Assembly: GCA_017852795.1 (NCBI GenBank)
Contig: JAFMKU010000020.1
Location: 1-33,218, forward strand
Direction: 5' to 3'
Source of the DNA: Candidatus Neomicrothrix sp.
Lineage (GTDB): Bacteria; Actinomycetota; Acidimicrobiia; Acidimicrobiales; Aldehydirespiratoraceae
DNA: 33,218 nucleotides
The notes beneath the pieces were generated by a model. It was not told the DNA's origin. It saw only the letters and a list, made by a program, of their open reading frames with translations, and did not search any database. Shown in pieces: positions 17,831 through 24,975 of this stretch (its first letter is position 1; each line of letters starts with the position of its first letter). The position numbers were made by a program, and so were the translations under genes.

Positions 17831-18712
17831 ATGTCTAATCGCTTTGCTGACGTCTCAACTCTGAAGTCCGAACTGGCCGGAGTGGACTATCTCTCCGACG
17901 ACGGCATCGCTGGTGTGGTGTATCTGGCTGATCGACTCGAAAAACCGATTCTGGTGGAAGGCCCGGCCGGGACGGGCAAAACCCAGCTGGCGAAAAGCGT
18001 CGCTGAAGTCACCGGGGCTCGGCTTATCCGGCTGCAGTGCTACGAGGGCCTCGACGAATCCAAGGCGTTGTACGAATGGAACTACAAGAAGCAGTTGCTG
18101 CGAATCCAGTCTGAACGCGGTGACGAGGGCGAATGGGACGAAATCAGCGACGACATCTTCAGCGACGAGTTCCTGTTGACCCGACCGCTGCTTGAAGCGA
18201 TCCGTTCCGAAGACCCGGTTGTCTTGTTGATCGATGAGGTTGACCGGGTCGAGGTAGAGACCGAGGCGCTGCTGTTGGAAATCCTTTCCGACTATCAGGT
18301 TTCGATTCCGGAACTCGGCACGATCGAAGCCAAGCAGATACCGCTGGTGTTCTTGACCTCGAACAACACTCGCGAGCTGTCTGAGGCTCTGAAACGTCGC
18401 TGCCTGTACCTCCATGTCGACTACCCCGACATGGAACGAGAAAAAGAAATCGTGATGACCAAGGTTCCGGACATTTCGGAGAACTTGGCTGATCAAGTTG
18501 CTCGGGTGGTTCGGTCGATCCGACAGATTGAGCTGAAGAAGCATCCGTCGGTGTCCGAGACGCTGGATTGGGCGAAAACGCTGGTGTTGCTCGGTGTAGA
18601 AAAGATTGACGAACACACCGCACAGTCAACGATCAACATCTTGTTGAAGTACCAAAGCGACATCAACAAGGCCATCAAGGAACTGGCCACCGCTGACGGC
18701 GTCACCCCCTGA
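17831..18712 (+). CDS. MoxR-family AAA+ ATPase
   Basis: Walker A EGPAGTGKTQLAKS, Walker B VVLLIDEVDR, sensor FLTSNNTRELSEALKRRCLYLHVDYP. Confidence 0.92.
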   Translation: MSNRFADVSTLKSELAGVDYLSDDGIAGVVYLADRLEKPILVEGPAGTGKTQLAKSVAEVTGARLIRLQCYEGLDESKALYEWNYKKQLLRIQSERGDEGEWDEISDDIFSDEFLLTRPLLEAIRSEDPVVLLIDEVDRVEVETEALLLEILSDYQVSIPELGTIEAKQIPLVFLTSNNTRELSEALKRRCLYLHVDYPDMEREKEIVMTKVPDISENLADQVARVVRSIRQIELKKHPSVSETLDWAKTLVLLGVEKIDEHTAQSTINILLKYQSDINKAIKELATADGVTP

Positions 18713-18717
18713 GATCC

Positions 18718-20196
18718 ATGACCGCCTCGGAAGCTGAGCTTGACGCCGACGTTCACGGGATTGGAGAACCGATCCTGGATTTGCTCAACGGTTTCGTCAT
18801 TCAGTTGCGAGCGGCTGGGTTACCGGTGAGCCTCACCGAGACGCTGGACGCGATGGAAGCGGTGCGCCACGTACCGATCGAGGACCGCCAGACGTTCAAG
18901 TACGCGCTCGCCGCTACTTTGGTAAAGCACCACAACCATTGGAAAGCGTTCGAGACGGTTTTCGAAGTGTATTTCTCGCTTCGTGGCGATGATTATCTCA
19001 TCGACGGGGACAGCGTTGAGCTTCCTGAGTTTGACGATGACGAACAACGTCAGGAAGGTGGCGGCGACCAGCAGGGTGGCGGTGGTGAGAACCTGTCGCC
19101 GGAAGAACTGGCCGAAATGCTGTACCAGTCGTTGTTGCGTGGTGATCAGCCCATGATGCGCGGTGTGGCCCGCCAAGCAGTTCGGCGGTATGCCGGTATG
19201 GAGCCGGGCCGGCCGGTTGGTGGCACGTACTACCTGTACCGCACGCTGCGAAACCTCGACATCGATGGGGTTCTCGAACGGTTGCTGGAACAAGAACAGA
19301 ACGAAGATGGTGACGCCTCAGAGTTTGAGCAGCGCCTCGCTCGCGACGAATACCAGGCTCGCGCCAACCAGTTGCAGCAGGAGATCGAAGCGGAGATCCG
19401 CCGGCGTCTCGTGGCCGATCGGGGGGTGGAGGCGATGGCCAAAACCTTGCGTAAGCCTCTCCCGGAAGATGTCGACTTCATGCACGCCAGTCGTGAAGAG
19501 ATGGTGTCGTTGCGCAAAGCGATCTATCCGCTGACCCGCAAGCTCGCGGCTCGGCTGCAACGCAAACGTCGGCACGGCCGGAAAGGTCCGTTGGATTTCC
19601 GCCGTACCGTGCGGGCCTCGTTGAGTTACGGCGGTGTTCCGGCCGAACCGAAGTTTCGTAATCCCCGTCCTCACAAACCAGAAATTTTTGTGATCGCCGA
19701 TATTTCGGGATCGGTCGCGGCGTTTGCTCGTTTCACGTTGCATCTCGTGTACGCCATTTCGGGACAGTTCTCTAAGGTGCGGTCGTTTGTGTTCATCGAT
19801 GGCCTTGATGAAGTCACCCGGTTCTTTGACGGGGTTGAAGACATCAACGATGCCGTTCATCGGGTGAACACCGAAGCCGACGTGGTCTGGGTTGATGGCC
19901 ATTCGGATTATGGCCATGCGCTCAGCGTGTTTTGGGAGCGTTACGGCAACGAGATCGGACCTCGTACGTCGGTCATGATCCTTGGAGATGCGCGCAACAA
20001 CTATCACGCCTCGGAGAGTTGGATCATCAAAGCCATTCAGGAACGAGCCCGAGCCGTTCACTGGCTGAACCCGGAACCCAACAGCTATTGGGATACCGGC
20101 GATTCGATCGTGGGGGAGTACGCGCAGTACTGCGACGGTGCGTTTGAGGTTCGTAACCTGCGCCAACTCGAAGCGTTCGTCGACAACCTCGCCTAG
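18718..20196 (+). CDS. VWA-domain protein, CoxE-like
   Basis: MIDAS motif in VIADISGSVAAFARFTLHLVYAI; immediately downstream of MoxR ATPase; GGDQQGGGGEN linker. Confidence 0.87.
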   Translation: MTASEAELDADVHGIGEPILDLLNGFVIQLRAAGLPVSLTETLDAMEAVRHVPIEDRQTFKYALAATLVKHHNHWKAFETVFEVYFSLRGDDYLIDGDSVELPEFDDDEQRQEGGGDQQGGGGENLSPEELAEMLYQSLLRGDQPMMRGVARQAVRRYAGMEPGRPVGGTYYLYRTLRNLDIDGVLERLLEQEQNEDGDASEFEQRLARDEYQARANQLQQEIEAEIRRRLVADRGVEAMAKTLRKPLPEDVDFMHASREEMVSLRKAIYPLTRKLAARLQRKRRHGRKGPLDFRRTVRASLSYGGVPAEPKFRNPRPHKPEIFVIADISGSVAAFARFTLHLVYAISGQFSKVRSFVFIDGLDEVTRFFDGVEDINDAVHRVNTEADVVWVDGHSDYGHALSVFWERYGNEIGPRTSVMILGDARNNYHASESWIIKAIQERARAVHWLNPEPNSYWDTGDSIVGEYAQYCDGAFEVRNLRQLEAFVDNLA

Positions 20197-20253
20197 CAAA
20201 ACCTGAAAGAACCCGAACCGGTTCTGGTCCTGCGCTTCGGGTCGTTCGTGCCG

Positions 20254-21597
20254 TTAATCCTGCTGGAGGAGTTCGGCCACCATAAACGCGAGATCGACCG
20301 ACTGGCGGCCGTTCAGGCGGGGGTCGCACATCGTTTCGTACGCTTCTTCTAGGGCTGCTTCGTCGAGTCCGTCGCCACCACCAACGCATTCGGTGACCGA
20401 GTCGCCGGTGAGTTCGACATGCATACCGCCCGGCCACGTACCAGCTTGACGGTGAGCATCGAAGAAGCCGGTGAGTTCAGCAACAATGCGGTCAAAGCTT
20501 CTGGTTTTGCGGCCGTTCTCGGCGGTGTAGGTGTTGCCGTGCATCGGGTCGGAGGCCCAAACCACCGGATGCCCAGAGTCGCGGACGGCTGCGAGCAGCG
20601 GGGGAAGTCCGGTCGCGATCCGGTCGGCGCCCATGCGACAAATCAGTGTCAGCCGGCCCGGGATGCGTTCAGGGTTGAGAGCCTCGCACAGCCCGATGAC
20701 TTCTTCGGGGGTGGCGGTCGGTCCTATCTTGCATCCCAGCGGGTTTTTGACGCCGCGAAGGAACTCGATGTGCGCGCCATCGAGTTGGCGGGTTCGTTCA
20801 CCGATCCAGAGCATGTGGGCGGAGCAGTCGTACCAGTCGCCGGTCAAGGAGTCTTGACGGGTGAGCGCTTCTTCGTAGTTGAGCAGGAGTGCTTCGTGAC
20901 TGGTGAAGAAATCAACTTCGTGAAGGGCCGGTTCGGTTTTGGAGTTGATGCCGCAGGCGGCCATGAACCGAAGCGCCCGGTCGATTTCGTCAGCCATCTG
21001 GGCGTACCGTTCGCCGGTCGGGGAGGAGGCAACAAACTCGCGGTTCCAGGTCGACACTTGGCTGAGGTCAGCGAACCCGCCGTGGGTGAAGGCCCGAAGC
21101 AGGTTCAGCGTTGAGGCGGCGCGGTGGTAAGCGGTGAGGAGGCGGGTGGCGTCGGGTCGGCGTTCTTGTTCGCTGAAGCCGACGTCGTTCACGATCTGAC
21201 CGAGGAAGGATGGCAATTCCAAACCGTCCTGCGTTTCGGTCGCGCTGGAACGAGGTTTGGCAAACTGCCCGGCGATCCGCCCGACCTTTACGAGCGGCAT
21301 ACCGCCCGAGTAGGTAAGCACCACGGCCATCTGGAGGATGACTCGGAGTTTGTCTCGAATGGAGTCGGCAGTGGTATCAAACGATTCGGCACAGTCACCG
21401 GCTTGCAGCAGGAAGGCTTCACCCCGGCACACCCGAGCGAGTTGATCGGTGAGGTCACGGGCTTCACCGGCGAACACCAGCGGCGGAAGTTGGCTCAGCT
21501 GTTTGACCGCGAGGTCCAGCTCACCAGAATCCGGCCATTCGGGCTGGTGAAGGGCGGTCTGGTTGCGCCAGGAAGATGGAGTCCAGGTGGAGGTCAC
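20254..21597 (-). CDS. aroG: 3-deoxy-7-phosphoheptulonate synthase, class II (DAHP synthase)
   Basis: LPPLVFAGEARDLTDQLARVCRGEAFLLQAGDCAESF, KVGRIAGQFAKPRSS, WIGERTRQLDGAHIEFLRGVKNPLGCKIGP, DPMHGNTYTAENGRKTRSFD. GTG start 21597 (VTSTWTPSSW) preferred. Confidence 0.95.
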   Translation of the reverse strand: MTSTWTPSSWRNQTALHQPEWPDSGELDLAVKQLSQLPPLVFAGEARDLTDQLARVCRGEAFLLQAGDCAESFDTTADSIRDKLRVILQMAVVLTYSGGMPLVKVGRIAGQFAKPRSSATETQDGLELPSFLGQIVNDVGFSEQERRPDATRLLTAYHRAASTLNLLRAFTHGGFADLSQVSTWNREFVASSPTGERYAQMADEIDRALRFMAACGINSKTEPALHEVDFFTSHEALLLNYEEALTRQDSLTGDWYDCSAHMLWIGERTRQLDGAHIEFLRGVKNPLGCKIGPTATPEEVIGLCEALNPERIPGRLTLICRMGADRIATGLPPLLAAVRDSGHPVVWASDPMHGNTYTAENGRKTRSFDRIVAELTGFFDAHRQAGTWPGGMHVELTGDSVTECVGGGDGLDEAALEEAYETMCDPRLNGRQSVDLAFMVAELLQQD

Positions 21598-21618
21598 GAT
21601 GCCAGTCTGCTTTCCTAG

Positions 21619-21633
21619 GTTGGATGTTCCAAC
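21619..21633. promoter_or_regulatory. Perfect 6-3-6 inverted repeat GTTGGA-TGT-TCCAAC upstream of the DAHP synthase gene
   Basis: Direct reading; overlaps the -35 position of a candidate minus-strand promoter (CAGACT at 21604-21609, 6 nt from GTG 21597). Confidence 0.4.
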
Positions 21634-21662
21634 GTGCTTGCCGTTTGCTGAGGCGGGAACGG

Positions 21663-21692
21663 CCAACGCCCCGCCGTGAAGCGGGGCGTTGG
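21663..21692 (-). terminator. Perfect 12-bp GC-rich hairpin between the sigma factor gene and the DAHP synthase gene (terminator-like, no U-tract)
   Basis: CCAACGCCCCGC-CGTGAA-GCGGGGCGTTGG; both arms perfectly complementary. Confidence 0.55.
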
Positions 21693-21721
21693 GTTACCGA
21701 ACGGTTAGTGCGGTAGTCGGA

Positions 21722-22561
21722 TCAGGCGACGCCGACGGTGTCCGCCATATCCGCGGCGTGCTCGCGCACGGAATGGATGGCACGCTTCACGAGACGGCGG
21801 GCTGCTTCGGCGGTCACACCGAGGTCTTCGCCGACTTCACGGTAGGAACGCTTGCGTCCGTCACCGAGGCCGAAACGCTGTTCGACGGCGTACTTGGCCC
21901 GGGGATCGAGGATGTCGAGCAGACCGGTCACCGTTTCTTCTTCGGCCTTGGCCATTACCTCGAACTCAGGTCCGGGGTTGGAGTCAGGAAGAAGGTCGAC
22001 CAGTTCGTTGGAGTCATCGTCGCCGATGGTCCGGTCGAGGCTGGTGGGGGTGGTGAGACGGTGCAGGCGAGCGTGCTCGTCATCAAGTTCGTCACCATCG
22101 CCGGAAACCGCACGCAGCGCAGCCCGGAGGCTGGCCGAACGGTCGCCAGGAAGGCGGACCAAGCTGGCCTTCTGGTCGAGGGCACGGCCGATGGCCTGCC
22201 GGATCCAGAAGGTGGCGTAGGTCGAGAACTTGAAGCCTTTGCGCCAGTCGAACTTGTCGACTGCGTGCTCCAGGCCGAGGTTGCCTTCCTGGATCAGGTC
22301 CAGAAGTTCCATGCCGGGGGGCAGCGGGTAGCGGCGGGCAACGCTCACCACGAGCCGAAGGTTGGCCCGGATGAACCGGTCCTTCGCAATGGCGGCGTTG
22401 CGGATGGCACGATCAATGTCGCGGCCCTTCTCGCCGTCTTCCTTGCGGGCCTGTGCTTCGAAGCCCTTTTCGATGATTTGACTGAGCTCGCGCTCTTCTT
22501 GAGCGTTGAGCAGGGCTACTGCTCCGATCTCGTTCAAATACTGTCCAACTGAATCACTCAT
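21722..22561 (-). CDS. Sigma-70 family RNA polymerase sigma factor with abbreviated region 3
   Basis: Region 2 DLIQEGNLGLEHAVDKFDWRKGFKFSTYATFWIRQAIGRAL; region 4 AVEQRFGLGDGRKRSYREVGEDLGVTAEAARRLVKRAI. ATG at 22561 (MSDSVGQYLNEIG) or 22576. Confidence 0.92.
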   Translation of the reverse strand: MSDSVGQYLNEIGAVALLNAQEERELSQIIEKGFEAQARKEDGEKGRDIDRAIRNAAIAKDRFIRANLRLVVSVARRYPLPPGMELLDLIQEGNLGLEHAVDKFDWRKGFKFSTYATFWIRQAIGRALDQKASLVRLPGDRSASLRAALRAVSGDGDELDDEHARLHRLTTPTSLDRTIGDDDSNELVDLLPDSNPGPEFEVMAKAEEETVTGLLDILDPRAKYAVEQRFGLGDGRKRSYREVGEDLGVTAEAARRLVKRAIHSVREHAADMADTVGVA

Positions 22562-22680
22562 GGCATACTCGCTCAATGACCCAAAAACAGGGTCGTTGTA
22601 GGTGGGGTTTTGTAGGGGGAAGAGGTACCGTGTGCTCGCACAAGTCGAACGCGCGCCGCACTCCGGTCCAGCGGTTGATT

Positions 22681-22709
22681 ATTGTGCACGAAATCGGCGG
22701 TCGGGTCCA
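22681..22709 (-). promoter_or_regulatory. Candidate sigma factor gene promoter: TGGACC-N17-CACAAT (minus strand)
   Basis: -35-like TGGACC (22704-22709) and -10-like CACAAT (22681-22686) with 17-nt spacing. Confidence 0.35.
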
Positions 22710-22719
22710 GTGTTCTCTT

Positions 22720-22735
22720 CGTGACATTTGTCACA
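22720..22735. promoter_or_regulatory. CRP/GlxR-type palindrome CGTGA-CATTTG-TCACA
   Basis: Matches 9 of 10 fixed positions of the TGTGA-N6-TCACA consensus; located upstream of the candidate sigma promoter. Confidence 0.5.
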
Positions 22736-22808
22736 GGTCTGATGGGGTCTGTCGACCGCAGGGTTGGGCACCGCTTGAGCGCGCCACAAGCAAGGAGGCG
22801 ACTCGGCC

Positions 22809-22814
22809 TAGACT
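22809..22814 (+). promoter_or_regulatory. Candidate -10 element (TAGACT) for leaderless nadD
   Basis: TAGACT-CCGGTC-GTG (22821), spacer 6; no SD at normal spacing. Confidence 0.5.
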
Positions 22815-22820
22815 CCGGTC

Positions 22821-23423
22821 GTGATGCATGGGTCAAGCGAGCGAATTGGCGTCCTCGGCGGGACCTTCGACCCACCCCATGTCGGCCACCTCGAAACAGC
22901 AGACGCGGTTTCCCGGGCGTTGAATCTGGACCGAATGCTGTTGATGGTTGCCGGGGATCCTTGGCAGAAGACCGCACTTGGACCAGTAACTCCAGCGGCT
23001 GACCGCTTGGCTATGGTGGCTGCAGCGGTCGCGGAGGTGGATGGGCTTGAGGTTTCAGAACTTGAAGTTGCTCGGACCGGTCCGTCGTACATGGTTGACA
23101 CCCTCGAATCGTTGCGTTTGCTTCACCCTGACGCTGAACTGTTTCTCGTGATCGGTTCGGATACAGCCGAAGGGCTCGGGTCTTGGCACGAGCCGGATCG
23201 GGTAGCTGGCCTCGCTACCACAGCAATCGTCGAACGTGGAGGGCGTTCGGGGGGCCGTCCCCCCGAAGGTTGGCCGTATCTGGTGGTTGACGCCCCCCAG
23301 GTAGCGGTGTCGTCGTCGGAGATCCGTGAACGAATCGCCGCTGGAGAATCGGTGCAGGGTCTGGTTCCGGATGCGGTGATTGAGGTGATTGACTCGTTGG
23401 GCCTCTACCGTGAGGGGCCGTGA
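22821..23423 (+). CDS. nadD: Nicotinate-nucleotide adenylyltransferase
   Basis: IGVLGGTFDPPHVGHLETADAV, FLVIGSDTAEGLGSWHEPD, VSSSEIRERIAAGESV; upstream of rsfS. Confidence 0.96.
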   Translation: MMHGSSERIGVLGGTFDPPHVGHLETADAVSRALNLDRMLLMVAGDPWQKTALGPVTPAADRLAMVAAAVAEVDGLEVSELEVARTGPSYMVDTLESLRLLHPDAELFLVIGSDTAEGLGSWHEPDRVAGLATTAIVERGGRSGGRPPEGWPYLVVDAPQVAVSSSEIRERIAAGESVQGLVPDAVIEVIDSLGLYREGP

Positions 23424-24592
23424 TGGGTAAACGTGTTGCGGCCCCGAAAGCCCATTGGTTTTGGCGGTTCGTTTTTCCTTTGGCGCTGCCCGGGCTTGGT
23501 ATCTGGGCCTACCTGTTGAACGTGCAAGGCGCTCGGGCCGTTCTCGACACCAACACCGGAACCGCGATCGAATTGATTTCTGACCCGGAAGCGGCGGGTT
23601 TTCAGGCGTTCGCAGAACCAACCGTAACCATGTTGGTATTGCACGTTGATGACGAAGCGCTGGTAGGGATCAGTGTCCTGGCCGAAACGATCCCGGATGA
23701 GGGCGGTCAGGTGGTGTTGGTTTCGGTTGATGTACTCAGCGACGGATCGGGGAGTTCGACCTTGGCCGAAACGTTCGCCTCTGATGGTGCCCAAGCGGTG
23801 GCCGACGCCGTATCGAACCTTTTCGGTTTCGGCTTCCTTGACGTGGTCGAGTTGCCGGCTAGTTCGCTGGGGGAACTTTTTGAGCCGGTTTCGCCATTGT
23901 TGATCCGCTTAGCTGACGATCTCGAAGTCGTTGACGCGGTCGGCGACCGCGACGTCTGGCTTTCGAGCGGGCCCGCCCGCCTTGACGGAGTGGATCTGGC
24001 CAGATTGTACGGCTTTGTCAATCCGGGTGAGGCCGGGGTCAACCGGACCATCCGCCAGCAAGCCATCTGGCAGAGTTGGCTGGCCGGGATCGGCGCAGCC
24101 GATGACCTTTCCGACACGGTGCTTGGGTTCTATGCCGGAGTGCCGAGGGTGGTTTCGGTTCTCGGCACCGGCCAATCAGCGGTTGATGTGCTTCCGGTCG
24201 CACCCGTGGATGAAACTGCCGACGTTTTGATCTACGAACTGAACAAACAAGGCATAGATTGGGTGGCTGAGATGGCACGTCGCATGGTGGCGCTCCCGGT
24301 TGCGCCCGCGGGGGAGACGTGGGCGTCGGTTCGCTTGCTCAACGGAACCACCGACTCGGCGATGCTCGATGTCGCCATCGAGTCGTTGAGTTGGCGAACC
24401 GAAATTGTCGTGGTCGGCAACGTCGAAATCTTTGGGGTTTCTGAAACGCAGGTGGCGTATCATCGTCAGGGATCAGCCGACGCGGCTGAACAATTGGCTG
24501 AGGAGCTCAACGCAGTGCTGGTGGCAGATCTTCGTACCGATCAACCCGTCGACATGACCGTGACGATCGGATCCGATTGGATGGCGTCATGA
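23423..24592 (+). CDS. LytR-CpsA-Psr-like protein with LytR_C-like C-terminal domain, apparently lacking key LCP catalytic arginines
   Basis: N-terminal TM (FWRFVFPLALPGLGIWAYLL); LCP-like order including LDGVDLARLYGFV...NRTIRQQAIWQSWLAGI; C-terminus WASVRLLNGTTDSAMLDVAIESL...VAYHRQGSADAAEQLAEELN...VDMTVTIGSDW resembles LytR_C; located between nadD and rsfS. Confidence 0.65.
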   Translation: MGKRVAAPKAHWFWRFVFPLALPGLGIWAYLLNVQGARAVLDTNTGTAIELISDPEAAGFQAFAEPTVTMLVLHVDDEALVGISVLAETIPDEGGQVVLVSVDVLSDGSGSSTLAETFASDGAQAVADAVSNLFGFGFLDVVELPASSLGELFEPVSPLLIRLADDLEVVDAVGDRDVWLSSGPARLDGVDLARLYGFVNPGEAGVNRTIRQQAIWQSWLAGIGAADDLSDTVLGFYAGVPRVVSVLGTGQSAVDVLPVAPVDETADVLIYELNKQGIDWVAEMARRMVALPVAPAGETWASVRLLNGTTDSAMLDVAIESLSWRTEIVVVGNVEIFGVSETQVAYHRQGSADAAEQLAEELNAVLVADLRTDQPVDMTVTIGSDWMAS

Positions 24593-24975
24593 CCGAAACA
24601 ACGGCGCTTCTTGACCTCGTGCAGGCTGCCGCGGCGTACGCCGACGAAAAGAAAGCCAACGAGACAATCATCGTCGATGTTGGCGAAGTCCTTTCCGTCT
24701 CGGACTATTTCGTGATCACCAGCGGTTCTAACCCTCGCCAGGTCGCGGCGATCGTTGACGGGATAGAAGCCGGGATCAAGAAGATCGGCGGACCAGGCCC
24801 GTTGCGGGTGGAAGGCCTCGGAGAGCGGGAATGGGTCCTGCTTGATTACGGTGCGTTCGTGGTGCATGTGTTTCTTCAAACCCAGCGAGATTTTTACCAA
24901 CTGGAACGGTTGTGGAGTGATCGACCCCGGGTGGATTGGAAACCGCTCACGCAGATCGCCGAAAGCATTACGTGA
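24589..24975 (+). CDS. rsfS: Ribosomal silencing factor RsfS (DUF143)
   Basis: IIVDVGEVLSVSDYFVITSGSNPRQVAAIVDGIE, EWVLLDYGAFVVHVFLQTQRDFYQLERLWSD; ATGA overlap with the upstream gene. Confidence 0.95.
   Translation: MTETTALLDLVQAAAAYADEKKANETIIVDVGEVLSVSDYFVITSGSNPRQVAAIVDGIEAGIKKIGGPGPLRVEGLGEREWVLLDYGAFVVHVFLQTQRDFYQLERLWSDRPRVDWKPLTQIAESIT

Noticed and set aside
20211-20242. ACCCGAA...TTCGGGT inverted repeat between the convergent VWA and DAHP synthase genes as a bidirectional terminator
   Set aside because: Only a 7-bp stem with an 18-nt loop and no T-run; too weak to call.
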